A DNA stretch of 64,000 nucleotides from Nocardioides panacis (GCF_019039255.1 NZ_CP077062.1:3286001-3350000); one strand, 5' to 3'; shown: positions 23,122 through 34,232, numbered from the stretch's first letter. Notes: generated by a model from the sequence alone, not told the origin. Program-made: numbers and translations.

Positions 23122-25062
23122 TCAGGGGCGGCCGCGGCGGGAGCTGAGGTAGTCGGCGACGACGTACTCCCCCAGCCGCGACAGGTCGGGCGTGAACACC
23201 CGGCCGGCGGCCCGGCGGGCCATCGCGTCGACGAACCGCCGCAGGCCCGGGTCGTCGCCGAGCATGAAGAAGTTGATCGCCGCACCGAACCGGGTGAGCT
23301 CGTCGACCTGGCCGACGGTCGCGCGCAGCGCCTCCTGCGTGGTCGGCCAGTGGAACTCCGGGTTGCCGTCGGCGCGGATGTGCGCGGTCGGCTCGCCGTC
23401 GGTGACCACCAGCACCACCGGCTCGGCGTCCGGGTGCCGGCGCAGGTGCCGCTGGGCGAGCATCAGCGCGTGCTGCAGGTTGGTGCCCTGCCGCCACTCC
23501 GGCTCCACGTCGGCGAGCTGCAGCGGGGTGAGCCGCCGGGCGGTCAGGTCGAAGCCGATGATCTCCAGCGCGTCCTGCCGGAAGCGCGTCTCGACGAGGT
23601 GCGAGAGCGCCAGCGCGGTCTGCTTCATCGGCCCCCAGCGGCCCTCGGTCACCATCGAGAACGAGAGGTCCACGCAGACCGCCACCGCCGCCGCCGTACG
23701 TCGCTCGGTCTCGACCACCTCGAAGTCCTCGACGAGCAGCCGCCCGGGGATGCCCGCGCCGCGCCGCAGGGCGTTCGAGACCGTCCGGACGGCGTCGATG
23801 GGCAGCTCGTCGCCGAACACCCAGGGCCGGGTGGTGCCGACGAGCTCGTCGGCCGACCCGGTCCGGTGGTCCTGGTGGTCCCCCGCGCCGGACGCGTCGA
23901 TCTGGGCGAACACCCGCTTCAGGGCGCTCTCCCCCAGCCGTCGCACGGCACGCGGGGTCAGCTTGAGGCCGTCGTCGCTGCGCTGCACGAAGCCCTGCCG
24001 CTCGAGCTCCTGCTCCAGCTCGCGCAACGCCTCGAAGTCGGTGGCGGCCCCGGCACCGAGGTGCTTCTCCAGGGTCTCCACGTCGACGTCGTCGAGGGTC
24101 GCGCCGGCACCGGTCTGGCCGAGCGCCTGCTCGAGGGCCTCGAGGTCGGCGAGCTCGGCGACCGCCTCGACGGCGTCGCTGTACCCCATCGGCTCGCCGC
24201 CCTCGCGCATGTTCACCGGCCCGCGGTCCAGACCGGGCCGCAGCGCGCGGAGGTTGTCGGAGAGCTGCGCCATCTGCGAGGCCAGGTCGGCGTCGGCCAT
24301 CGCGTCGCTCATCAGCTGGCCGAGCTGCTCGCGCTGCTCCGGGGAGAGCGAGGCCAGCATCCGGTCGGCGGCGGCCTGCCGGCGGGCCAGCGCGTCGATC
24401 AGCTCGTCGACGTTCTCGGGGTTCTCCGGGAACAGCTCGCCGTGCTTGTCCATGAAGTCGCGGAACCGGTCCTCGGTGTCCTCCCCGCGCGCGTGCGCGG
24501 CCAGCAGCCCGTTGAGGTCGGCGAGCATGTCCTTGACGGCCTGCATCGCCTCGGGGTCGGGGTCCTCGAGCGCCTGCTTCAGCCCGGCGAACTGCGCGTC
24601 GAGCACCTCCCGCTGGAGCATCTGCTGGATCGACTCGTACGTCGCCCGGGCCTCCTCCGAGTGCCAGTCGTACGTCGCCAGCGCGCGCACCGCGCCGGCC
24701 GCGTCGTCGGGGAGCGTCGCGAGCTCCATCTCGGCCCAGCGTGCGTCGTCGTCGTCCTCTCCGGCGAGGGTGTCGCGCTCCTGGGCCAGGGCCTGGTCGA
24801 GCGCGGCCCGCACCTGGTCGAGCGTGCCGCCGAGGTCGCCGCGCCGGCGGGCCGCCTCGCGCATCCGCCGGACTTTCGCGGCGAGCTCGTCGAGGCCCCG
24901 GTTGCCGTCGAAGCCGCGTCGGAGCAGGTCGGACAGGGCGTCGCGCATCGAGCCGCCCGCGAGCACGTCGCGGCCCAGCTCGTCGAGGGCCGCCCGGACG
25001 TCGTACGGGGGCGCGAGCGGGTCGGGACCGTCGTGCCAGGGGCCGTAGCGGAACCGGCTCAT
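23122..25062 (-). CDS. VWA domain-containing protein, partner of MoxR-type ATPase
   Basis: About 646 residues. The long N-terminal half is helical, charged and unrecognised (ALDELGRDVLAGGSMRDALS..., a run of acidic helices). The C-terminal von Willebrand A domain has the MIDAS pattern CVDLSFSMVTEG, VVTDGEPTAH and NFFMLGDD. Such proteins work with MoxR/chelatase-like AAA+ ATPases as co-chaperones or metal-insertion partners. An alternative start, ATG 25134, overlaps the stop of the ATPase gene (ATGA). I prefer ATG 25062 (MSRFRYGPWHDGPDPLAPPY), which follows a GGGGGGA site and matches the family start better. Confidence 0.85.
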   Translation of the reverse strand: MSRFRYGPWHDGPDPLAPPYDVRAALDELGRDVLAGGSMRDALSDLLRRGFDGNRGLDELAAKVRRMREAARRRGDLGGTLDQVRAALDQALAQERDTLAGEDDDDARWAEMELATLPDDAAGAVRALATYDWHSEEARATYESIQQMLQREVLDAQFAGLKQALEDPDPEAMQAVKDMLADLNGLLAAHARGEDTEDRFRDFMDKHGELFPENPENVDELIDALARRQAAADRMLASLSPEQREQLGQLMSDAMADADLASQMAQLSDNLRALRPGLDRGPVNMREGGEPMGYSDAVEAVAELADLEALEQALGQTGAGATLDDVDVETLEKHLGAGAATDFEALRELEQELERQGFVQRSDDGLKLTPRAVRRLGESALKRVFAQIDASGAGDHQDHRTGSADELVGTTRPWVFGDELPIDAVRTVSNALRRGAGIPGRLLVEDFEVVETERRTAAAVAVCVDLSFSMVTEGRWGPMKQTALALSHLVETRFRQDALEIIGFDLTARRLTPLQLADVEPEWRQGTNLQHALMLAQRHLRRHPDAEPVVLVVTDGEPTAHIRADGNPEFHWPTTQEALRATVGQVDELTRFGAAINFFMLGDDPGLRRFVDAMARRAAGRVFTPDLSRLGEYVVADYLSSRRGRP

Positions 25063-25133
25063 CCGGGGTCCCCCCGGCGTTGTCCGGTGGAGCAGTGAAG
25101 CGGGGGGAGCCGGGGAACGGCGTGGGGTGTTCA

Positions 25134-26516
25134 TCAGACCCCGTAGACCGAGCGCCCGGCCACGGACTCCTTGTCGATCCGCCGGGTCAGGTGCAGGCCC
25201 TCCAGCACGAACTCGATCGCCGCGGCCACCTCGCCGGGCGACGCGTCGTCGCCGTGCCCGAGCCGGTCGAGCACCTTGGACAGGCCGGGCACCGTGCCGA
25301 CCTGCTCCAGGAGGTCGCCGGCCGGCACCAGCTCGCCGGTCTCGACGGTGCCGCCCTCGGCGAACAGCCCGGTGAAGCCCGATACGTCGAGGCCGACCAG
25401 CCGGGCCCGGAACGTCTCGGCGACGGCCACCCGCAGCAGGTGCTGGACGACCTCGCCCTCGCGGCCCTCCTCGCCCATCTCGAACTCGATCTTGCCCAGC
25501 AGCGTGGGCACCACGGTGGGCACGTCGCACACGCGCGCCACCGCGAGGCCCTCGCCGGACCGGGCGCCGCGGCGCAGCGCGGAGGCGGCGACCCCCTCGG
25601 CCGCGGCGATCGCGAACCGGGCGCTGACCCCGGATCGGTGGTCGACCGCCGGCGACTCGCGCAGCCCGCGGGTGAGCCGGGCGACGACCTCGAGCAGGTG
25701 CTCGGGGACGTCGGAGACGAGCTTCGCCTCCTGGGCGATCAGCGCGACCTCCTCCTCGACCTCGCGGGGGTAGTGCGTGCGCAGCTCGGCGCCGAAGCGG
25801 TCCTTGAGCGGGGTGATGATCCGCCCGCGGTTGGTGTAGTCCTCGGGGTTCGCCGACGCCACCAGGAGCACGTCGATCGGCAGCCGCAGGGAGTACCCGC
25901 GGACCTGGATGTCGCGCTCCTCGAGCACGTTGAACATCGCGACCTGGATGCGCTCGGCGAGGTCGGGGAGCTCGTTGATGCCGAAGACGCCCCGGTTCGT
26001 GCGGGGCAGCAGGCCGTAGTGCACGGTCTCGGGGTCCCCGAGCGTGCGGCCCTCGGCCACCTTGACCGGGTCCACGTCGCCGACCAGGTCGCCGACCGAC
26101 GTGTCCGGGGTGGCGAGCTTCTCGACGTACCGCTCGTCGCGGTGCTTCCACGCGACCGGCAGGTCGTCGCCCACCTCGGCGGCGAGGCGCCGGCAGCGGG
26201 AGCAGACCGGCGCCATCGGGTCGTCGTTGATCTCGCAGCCCGCGACGACCGGGGTCCACTCGTCGAGGAGCCGGCTGATCGTGCGCATCAGCCGGGTCTT
26301 GCCCTGGCCGCGCTCGCCGAGCAGGACCAGGTCGTGGCCGGCCAGCAGGGCGCTCTCGAGCTGCGGCAGCACCGTGTCGTCGAAGCCGACGATGCCGGGG
26401 AACGCGGTCTCGCCGCTGCGCAGCCGGTCGAGGAGGTTCTCGCGGATCTCGGTCTTCACCGACCGGGAGCGGTAGGAGGTGTCACGAAGGGCACCCAACG
26501 TCGTGGGTTGGCTCAT
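25134..26516 (-). CDS. MoxR/magnesium chelatase I-like AAA+ ATPase
   Basis: A 460-residue AAA+ protein. Walker A is GERGQGKTRLM near residue 65; the Walker B region lies in LLPRTNRGVFGINELPDLAE; the sensor is in VLLVASANPEDYTNRGRIITPLKDRF. The N-terminal part inserts C-E-I-N-D-D-P-M-A-P-V-C-S-R-C, a three-Cys cluster that may bind zinc. The protein pairs with the VWA protein encoded directly downstream, so a chelatase-like or chaperone complex is likely. The client is unknown. The promoter must lie in 26517-26547 or beyond, as the next gene reads the same way. Confidence 0.9.
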   Translation of the reverse strand: MSQPTTLGALRDTSYRSRSVKTEIRENLLDRLRSGETAFPGIVGFDDTVLPQLESALLAGHDLVLLGERGQGKTRLMRTISRLLDEWTPVVAGCEINDDPMAPVCSRCRRLAAEVGDDLPVAWKHRDERYVEKLATPDTSVGDLVGDVDPVKVAEGRTLGDPETVHYGLLPRTNRGVFGINELPDLAERIQVAMFNVLEERDIQVRGYSLRLPIDVLLVASANPEDYTNRGRIITPLKDRFGAELRTHYPREVEEEVALIAQEAKLVSDVPEHLLEVVARLTRGLRESPAVDHRSGVSARFAIAAAEGVAASALRRGARSGEGLAVARVCDVPTVVPTLLGKIEFEMGEEGREGEVVQHLLRVAVAETFRARLVGLDVSGFTGLFAEGGTVETGELVPAGDLLEQVGTVPGLSKVLDRLGHGDDASPGEVAAAIEFVLEGLHLTRRIDKESVAGRSVYGV

Positions 26517-26547
26517 GGTCCGAGCCTAGGACGTCGGCTGAAACGGC

Positions 26548-27480
26548 TCAGGTCGCGGAGGTTTCCCACTCGTAACGCACGCCGGTGAGGTCCTCGCTGA
26601 CCGTCCAGAGCTTGCCGGCCAGCGACTCGTCGGAGGCGAGCCGGCCCAGCCGGGCCGGGCCGGGTCGCCCGCGCGACTCGCGGAGCGTCTGCGGGCCGGT
26701 GTAGGAGCCCGGAGTGGCGGCCGTGGCGGCGTACAGCGTCGGCAGCGCGCCCGCCTTCGGGGACTGGAACGCGATCTTGAGGAACAGCGGCGCGAGCAGC
26801 TTGACGCCCGGGAGGGCGCCGAGCCCCTGCTCGCTGGTGACCAGCCGGGTGGAGGCGACCCCGGGGTGCGCCGCCGTCGAGGTCAGCGCGGCCCCGGCCA
26901 GCGACGCCCGCCGCTGCAGCTCCAGCGCGAAGAGCAGGTTGGCCAGCTTGGAGTTGCCGTAGCCCGCGGCCGGGTTGTAGCGCTCGGGCGGGTTGCCCTC
27001 GACCACGTCGGTGCGGCCCTGGTGGTGCGCGATCGAGGAGACCGTCACCACCCGGGGCTCCGGGGCGGCCAGCAGCGCCGGCAGCAGCCGCCCGGTCAGC
27101 GCGAAGTGACCGAGGTGGTTCGTGCCGAACTGCAGCTCGAACCCGTCCTCGGTCGCCTGGTAGCGCGGCGGCGCCATCAGCCCGGCGTTGTTCACCAGCA
27201 GCCCGAGCGGGCCGTCCCAGGCCTCGGCGAACTCCTGCACCGAGGCCAGGGACGCCAGGTCCAGCCGGGCCACGCGTACGGCGCCGGTGGCGCCCTCCCG
27301 CATCGTGGCCGCGGCCGCCTCACCCTTGTCGAGGTTGCGGACCGCGAGCGTCACGTCGGCGCCGTGCCGGGCCAGCTCGGCGGCCGTGTGCCAGCCGATG
27401 CCCGAGTTGGCACCGGTGACCACGGCCGTCGTGCCGACCAGCGACGGGATGTCGGCGGGGCTCCACGCGTAGGCAGACAT
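26548..27480 (-). CDS. SDR family oxidoreductase (retinol dehydrogenase-like)
   Basis: A 310-residue short-chain dehydrogenase. The cofactor loop is TGANSGIGWHTAAELARHG near residue 22, LLVNNAGLM follows, and the catalytic set is VVTVSSIAHH (Ser) with Y-G-N-S-K (Tyr, Lys) in AAGYGNSKLANLLFALEL. It belongs to the large group related to light-dependent protochlorophyllide reductase and retinol dehydrogenases; the substrate is unknown. It lies 9 bp after the glgX stop, so it may share that transcript. Confidence 0.88.
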   Translation of the reverse strand: MSAYAWSPADIPSLVGTTAVVTGANSGIGWHTAAELARHGADVTLAVRNLDKGEAAAATMREGATGAVRVARLDLASLASVQEFAEAWDGPLGLLVNNAGLMAPPRYQATEDGFELQFGTNHLGHFALTGRLLPALLAAPEPRVVTVSSIAHHQGRTDVVEGNPPERYNPAAGYGNSKLANLLFALELQRRASLAGAALTSTAAHPGVASTRLVTSEQGLGALPGVKLLAPLFLKIAFQSPKAGALPTLYAATAATPGSYTGPQTLRESRGRPGPARLGRLASDESLAGKLWTVSEDLTGVRYEWETSAT

Positions 27481-27489
27481 GTCCCGACC

Positions 27490-29619
<2,130 letters not shown>

Positions 29620-29782
29620 GCAGCTCCCTCTCGCGATGATGGTTCCCGGACCGCCGTCGGACGGCGGGGGGTGCTTCCCGGTGCCCCAGAAACCTACCTG
29701 CCTCACATGTCGGGCCGATGTCGGGCGGAGAACGACGGAATCCGCACTTTTTCGGCGGCCTCCCGCGTGGAAGCATGGGTCC

Positions 29783-31159
29783 ATGGCCATTGCGACGACT
29801 GACCCCAGGACCGGACAGGTCCTCACCACCTTCGACGAGCTCACCGACGACCAGCTCGAGGACCGGCTGGCGCGCGCCGCTGCGGCCGCCGACTCCTACC
29901 GGCTGACCACCCACGAGCAGCGTGCCGGGTGGCTGCGGAGCGCCGCCGACATCCTCGACAAGCGCACCGAGGAGGTCGCCGAGCTGATGACGCTCGAGAT
30001 GGGCAAGACCAAGAAGGCGTCGGTCGCCGAGATCGGCAAGTGCGCGGCGGTGCTGCGCTACTACGCCGACAACGCGGCCGGCTTCCTGGCCGACGAGGAG
30101 GTCGACGCGGCGAGCGTGAACGCCTCCAAGGCCTACGCCCACTACCTGCCGATCGGGGTGGTGCTGGCGATCATGCCGTGGAACTTCCCGCTCTGGCAGG
30201 CGATGCGGTTCGCGGCCCCGGCGCTGGCCGCCGGCAACGTCGGGCTGCTCAAGCACGCCAGCAACGTGCCGCAGACCGCGCTGTTCATGGAGGAGCTGTT
30301 CCGCGACGCGGGCTTCCCCGACGACGCGTTCCAGACCCTGCTGATCGGCAGCGGCAAGGTCGACGCCGTGCTCCGCGACGACCGGGTCGCCGCCGCGACG
30401 CTGACCGGCAGCGAGGCCGCCGGGGTCGCCGTCGCGCGGACCGCCGGCGAGGTGCTCAAGAAGGTCGTCCTCGAGCTCGGCGGGTCCGACCCGTTCGTGG
30501 TGATGCCGTCGGCCGACCTGGCCGCCGCGGCGAAGGTCGCCACCACCTCGCGCTGCCAGAACAACGGCCAGTCCTGCATCTCGGCCAAGCGGTTCATCGT
30601 GCACACCGACGTGTACGACGAGTTCGTGGAGCTGTTCGCCAAGGAGATGGCCGCGCTCGTCGTCGGCGACCCGATGGAGGACGGCACCGACGTGGGGCCG
30701 CTGGCCAACGAGCAGGGCCGCGAGGACGTCGAGGCGCTGGTCAAGGACGCCGTCGACAAGGGCGCGACCGTGCTGGTCGGCGGCGAGCGCCCGGACCGGG
30801 ACGGCTGGTGGTTCCCGCCCACGCTGGTCGCCGACGTCACCGAGGAGATGGACATGTACCTCGAGGAGGTCTTCGGCCCGGTCGCCCAGGTGCACCGCGC
30901 CACCGACATCGAGGACGCGGTCCGGATCGCCAACGTGACCCGCTTCGGGCTCGGCTCCAACGCCTGGACCAACGACCCCGAGGAGCAGGCGGTGTTCGTC
31001 CGCGACCTCGCCGCCGGCCAGACCTTCATCAACGGGATGGTCGCGTCGTTCCCGGCGCTCCCGTTCGGCGGCGTCAAGGCCTCCGGTCACGGGCGCGAGC
31101 TGGCCGCGCACGGCATCCGCGAGTTCACCAACATCAAGACGGTCTGGGTCGGCAAGTAG
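29783..31159 (+). CDS. NAD(P)-dependent aldehyde dehydrogenase (succinate-semialdehyde type)
   Basis: A 458-residue aldehyde dehydrogenase. Key features: IMPWNFPLWQAMRF (cofactor/oxyanion Asn), GSEAAGVAVAR, the general base Glu in LELGGSDPF, and the nucleophile Cys265 in NNGQSCISAKRF. Overall it looks like GabD-type succinate-semialdehyde dehydrogenases. It starts at ATG 29783, divergent from glgX. An alternative role as the missing BoxD (semialdehyde step of the box pathway) is possible because the box genes begin about 1.4 kb away, but the gene is on the other strand and not in that operon. Confidence 0.9.
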   Translation: MAIATTDPRTGQVLTTFDELTDDQLEDRLARAAAAADSYRLTTHEQRAGWLRSAADILDKRTEEVAELMTLEMGKTKKASVAEIGKCAAVLRYYADNAAGFLADEEVDAASVNASKAYAHYLPIGVVLAIMPWNFPLWQAMRFAAPALAAGNVGLLKHASNVPQTALFMEELFRDAGFPDDAFQTLLIGSGKVDAVLRDDRVAAATLTGSEAAGVAVARTAGEVLKKVVLELGGSDPFVVMPSADLAAAAKVATTSRCQNNGQSCISAKRFIVHTDVYDEFVELFAKEMAALVVGDPMEDGTDVGPLANEQGREDVEALVKDAVDKGATVLVGGERPDRDGWWFPPTLVADVTEEMDMYLEEVFGPVAQVHRATDIEDAVRIANVTRFGLGSNAWTNDPEEQAVFVRDLAAGQTFINGMVASFPALPFGGVKASGHGRELAAHGIREFTNIKTVWVGK

Positions 31160-31189
31160 ACCCGCGCGGCGTGCGGGCGGGTCGGCCGG

Positions 31190-31702
31190 TCAGGACCGCC
31201 GGTCGATCAGCCCGCGCACGTAGGCGGCCTGCCCGGCGTGCTGGGTGGTGTCGTTGAGCACGCTCATCAGCCGGACGCCCAGCGTGACCGGCGGGTCCCA
31301 GCGCTCGTCGACGACCCGCTCGTAGTCCTCGTCGGCCAGCGTCGCGACGTAGTCGACGGTCGCGCTGTGCACCGCGTCCTGGTAGCCGGCGAGCAGCTCG
31401 GCGGTCGTGCGCAGCTGCCCCACCTCGTCCGGGCCGTGCCCGTAGCCGGTCGCCCCGACGTCGTACGGCAGCCGGAAGCGCTCGACCCAGCCGCCGACCG
31501 TCCACAGCTGCTCGGAGCCGGCGACGTCCGCGACGTGGTCGTCCTGGACCCGGGTGAGGTGCCAGACCAGCCAGGCGACGGAGTTCGCGTCCCGGTCGGG
31601 GCGGTAGCCGAGCCGGTCCGGGTCGAGACCGCCGACGACCTGTTCCACGGTCTCCCGCACCCGGTCGAACCCGTCGGCGAGCAGCACGTTCGCAGTTCCC
31701 AT
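31190..31702 (-). CDS. DinB/DUF664 family protein
   Basis: A 170-residue four-helix-bundle protein of the DinB/YfiT superfamily. The His triad expected for metal binding can be followed: WLVWHLTRVQDDHVADV supplies two His and LNDTTQHAGQAAYVRG a third. Actinobacterial members often act as thiol (mycothiol or bacillithiol)-dependent transferases, but this is only an analogy. It lies between the aldehyde dehydrogenase gene (convergent) and an SDR gene (same strand). Confidence 0.83.
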   Translation of the reverse strand: MGTANVLLADGFDRVRETVEQVVGGLDPDRLGYRPDRDANSVAWLVWHLTRVQDDHVADVAGSEQLWTVGGWVERFRLPYDVGATGYGHGPDEVGQLRTTAELLAGYQDAVHSATVDYVATLADEDYERVVDERWDPPVTLGVRLMSVLNDTTQHAGQAAYVRGLIDRRS

Positions 31703-31715
31703 GCCCGCGACGCTA

Positions 31716-31788
31716 CCCCCGATAGTCCGTGACGAACCTGCTGTCCCAGGAGCCCTGCGACGACAAGTACGTCACGGACTATCGGGGG
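31716..31788. repeat. Perfect 19-bp inverted repeat with 35-base spacer
   Basis: CCCCCGATAGTCCGTGACG (31716-31734) has its exact reverse complement at 31770-31788. The second arm ends one base before the stop complement of the SDR gene at 31790. The AT-rich CGATAGTC core is unlike the surrounding DNA. It could end SDR transcripts or be a small palindromic repeat element; the long spacer is unusual for an intrinsic terminator. Confidence 0.85.
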
Positions 31789-31789
31789 G

Positions 31790-32577
31790 TCAGGTGCGGG
31801 GGCCGCCGGCGACGTACAGGACCTGGCCGCTGACGAAGCCGGACCTCGGCGAGCAGAAGAACGACACCGCGTCCGCGACGTCCTCGGGGCGGCCGGGCCG
31901 GCGCACCGGGATGCCGGCGACCCGGGCGGCGCTGAACTCCTCGAAGGTCTGGCCGACCCGCTCGGCGGTCGCCCGGGTCATCTCGGTGACGATGAAGCCC
32001 GGCGCCACCGCGTTGCAGGTGACGCCGTACCGGCCGAGCTCGTGCGCGACCGTCTTGGTGAAGCCCTGCAGGCCGGCCTTGGCGGCGGCGTAGTTGGCCT
32101 GGCCGCGGTTGCCGAGCGCGGAGGTCGAGGAGAGGTTCACCACCCGCCCGTACGACGCCGCCGTCATGTGCTTCTGCGCGGCGCGGGTCATCAGGAAGGT
32201 GCCGCGCAGGTGCACCTGCATCACCGTGTCCCAGTCGTCGGCCGACATCTTGAACAGCAGGTTGTCGCGCAGCACCCCGGCGTTGTTGACCAGCACCGTC
32301 GGCGCGCCGAGCCGCTCGCGACCTCGCCGACGACCCGGTCCACCGCCGCCTCGTCGCTGACGTCCGCGCCGAACGCCGCGGCCGGGACGCCGCGGTCGGC
32401 CAGCCGGTCGGCGGTGCCCCGCGCGGCGGGCTCGTCGATGTCGAGGCAGGCGACCGCCATCCCGTCGGCGCCGAGCCGCTCGGCGATCGCGGCGCCGATG
32501 CCGCGGCCGGCCCCCGTGACGATCGCGACGACCTGGGCGGGCGGGGGGTACGTGGCGTCAGCAGTCTCAGCAGTCAT
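31790..32577 (-). CDS. SDR family oxidoreductase, FabG-like (apparent frameshift)
   Basis: About 262 residues after correction. The N-terminal part has the cofactor loop VTGAGRGIGAAIAERLGADG; the C-terminal part has VLVNNAGVLRDNLLFKM, the Ser region VVNLSSTSALGNRGQ and Tyr/Lys N-Y-A-A-A-K, ending in SGQVLYVAGGPRT. The frames join near 32317, where one base is missing: GTCGCGAGCGGCTC should encode V-A-E-R-L. It resembles 3-oxoacyl-ACP/CoA reductases. It lies 11 bp downstream of the DUF6158-like gene, so it may be the last gene of the box operon and act on a CoA ester. Confidence 0.83.
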
Positions 32578-32588
32578 GGGGGGTCTTT

Positions 32589-33023
32589 CTACCGGCCGAG
32601 CCGGGCGCGACCGGCGTCGGTGACCACCCGGTCCTGCTTGTCGGTGGCGAGCAGCTGCGGCTCGGCGGTGTAGAGCCGGGCCAGCTGGGCGCGCTCGAGC
32701 CCGACCGACCGGGCGATCTGGTGCACCTCGAGCTTGTGCATCCGGCCGCCGGGGGCGTCGGCCACGGCCTGCAGCAGCGCGACCACCGGGTCGTCGGCGG
32801 CGACGACAGGCGGCTCGCCCTCGACGCCCTGCCAGGTGCGCTTGGGGAAGCGGTGGAGGTACTCCTGCTCCAGCTCGAGCATCCGCCGGGTGTGGGTGTC
32901 GAACTGCGCGGCGCTGCCGTGCAGGAACACCCAGTTGCGGCTGTCGTGCAGCTGCTTGCCCTGGGTCTCGAGCTCCTCGTCGGTGAGCTCGGCGGCCGGC
33001 CGGCCGGTGGGCACCTCAGTCAT
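32589..33023 (-). CDS. DUF6158-like protein in the box operon
   Basis: A 144-residue soluble protein of unknown function. It opens MTEVPTGRPAAELTDEELET and contains QLHDSRNWVFLHGSAAQFDTHT and LELEQEYLHRFPKRTW, followed by a helical C-terminus with a winged-helix look (KLEVHQIARSVGLERAQLARLY). I recall this pattern as DUF6158, moderately sure. ATG 33023 follows AGGAGG; it overlaps the stop of the amidohydrolase gene by 8 bp. Its place in the box operon suggests a role in benzoyl-CoA oxidation or its control. Confidence 0.72.
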   Translation of the reverse strand: MTEVPTGRPAAELTDEELETQGKQLHDSRNWVFLHGSAAQFDTHTRRMLELEQEYLHRFPKRTWQGVEGEPPVVAADDPVVALLQAVADAPGGRMHKLEVHQIARSVGLERAQLARLYTAEPQLLATDKQDRVVTDAGRARLGR

Positions 33024-33903
33024 CCTCAACCTCCTGGGAGTGGTCGGCCGTGAGGCCGCTGTAGACGGCGGTGGCGTTGCCCCCGAGGACGGCGGCCACG
33101 GTCGCCTCGTCCAGCCCGAGACCGGCCACCGCGCGGGCGTTCTGCGCGGTGCCCGGCACGCCCGGCCAGTCGGTGGCGAAGATCCACCTGCGGGCCAGCC
33201 GGGCCAGGTCGAAGTTGCGGTAGTACTCCGGCAGCCGCTTGGGCGGCAGGCCGGACAGCTCGATCCAGACCGTCGGGTTGGACAGCGCCATGAACGCGGC
33301 CGCGTCGTACCACCAGCCGCGCCCGCCGTGCGCGAGCACCACGTCCAGGGTCGGGAAGTCCCGCACCACCGGCAGGAGGTACGCCGGGTCGGCGAGCTCG
33401 TTCATCGAGCCGGGGAAGGTGCTGGTGCCGCAGTGCACGACCAGGGGGACGCCGCGCTCGGCGAGCACCTGGTAGGCCGGGTAGAGCATCGCGTCGTCGC
33501 AGCGGAAGCCGCCGTGCACCGGGTGCAGCTTGAGCGCCGCCGCGCCGAGGTCGAGCTGGCGCCGTACCTCGTCGCCGATCGGGAAGTGCAGGTGCGGGTT
33601 GACGTTGGCGACCGGCCGGAAGCGCACGGGGTTGTGCTCGACGATCGGCAGCAGGTCGTCGAAGCGCTGGTAGCCGGTGGCCTTCGGGGAGTACTCGCAG
33701 AACAACAGCGCGTGGTCGACGCCCTGCTCCTCGAAGAGCGTGTCGAGCCGGTCCGGGCGGGGCACGCCGTCGGCGTCCCAGAGGTCCTCGAGGATGCCGT
33801 CGGGCCCGAAGTCGCGGGCCCAGTCGAGCCAGGCGGGCGCCAGCGAGCCGAGCACCGGCACGTGCACGTGCGCGTCGACGAGCAGGTGGCCGTCGAGGGT
33901 CAT
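33016..33903 (-). CDS. Amidohydrolase family protein (amidohydrolase 2, ACMSD-like)
   Basis: A 295-residue TIM-barrel metal hydrolase or decarboxylase. Seen are the HxH metal motif DAHVHVPVLGS near residue 11, AALKLHPVHGGFRCDD, the VVHCGTSTFPGS strand with His, VVLAHGGRGWW, and the C-terminal IFATDWPGVPG with the catalytic Asp. It sits between the ferredoxin gene (4-base overlap) and the DUF6158-like gene (8-base overlap), so it is firmly in the benzoate operon. Its substrate in the pathway is unknown; it is not one of the core Box enzymes. Confidence 0.87.
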   Translation of the reverse strand: MTLDGHLLVDAHVHVPVLGSLAPAWLDWARDFGPDGILEDLWDADGVPRPDRLDTLFEEQGVDHALLFCEYSPKATGYQRFDDLLPIVEHNPVRFRPVANVNPHLHFPIGDEVRRQLDLGAAALKLHPVHGGFRCDDAMLYPAYQVLAERGVPLVVHCGTSTFPGSMNELADPAYLLPVVRDFPTLDVVLAHGGRGWWYDAAAFMALSNPTVWIELSGLPPKRLPEYYRNFDLARLARRWIFATDWPGVPGTAQNARAVAGLGLDEATVAAVLGGNATAVYSGLTADHSQEVEDD

Positions 33904-34232
33904 GACCAGGCCTGCACCAGCGGGGTGTCGGCGCCGAGCTCGCCGACCTTGCGGGCGCCGCCCGGCGCGCCGAGCGGCTCGTCGCGGCCGGGCAGCACCT
34001 CGGTGAAGAACGCCCGGTTGTCCTCGACGAACGCCTCGTCGCCCTCGGCGACCCGGCGGTCCTGGCTGATCGCCTCGACCGGGCAGACCGGCTCGCAGGC
34101 GCCGCAGTCGATGCACTCCTTGGGGTTGATGTAGCTCTTGCGGTCCCCCTCGTAGATGCAGTCGACCGGGCACTCCTCGACGCAGGACTTGTCGTTCACG
34201 TCGATGCAGGCGCTGGCGATGACGTAGGGCAC
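33900..34232 (-). CDS. 7Fe-type ferredoxin (FdxA-like)
   Basis: A 110-residue ferredoxin with an actinobacterial seven-iron pattern: CIDVNDKSCVEECPVDCIYE for the first cluster and CIDCGACEPVCPVEAI for the second. The C-terminal half (FVEDNRAFFTEVLPGRDEPLG) is like FdxA. It overlaps the amidohydrolase gene by 4 bases and follows the reductase gene by 27 bp. In this operon it probably carries electrons from the reductase to the BoxB epoxidase. Confidence 0.93.
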   Translation of the reverse strand: MPYVIASACIDVNDKSCVEECPVDCIYEGDRKSYINPKECIDCGACEPVCPVEAISQDRRVAEGDEAFVEDNRAFFTEVLPGRDEPLGAPGGARKVGELGADTPLVQAWS

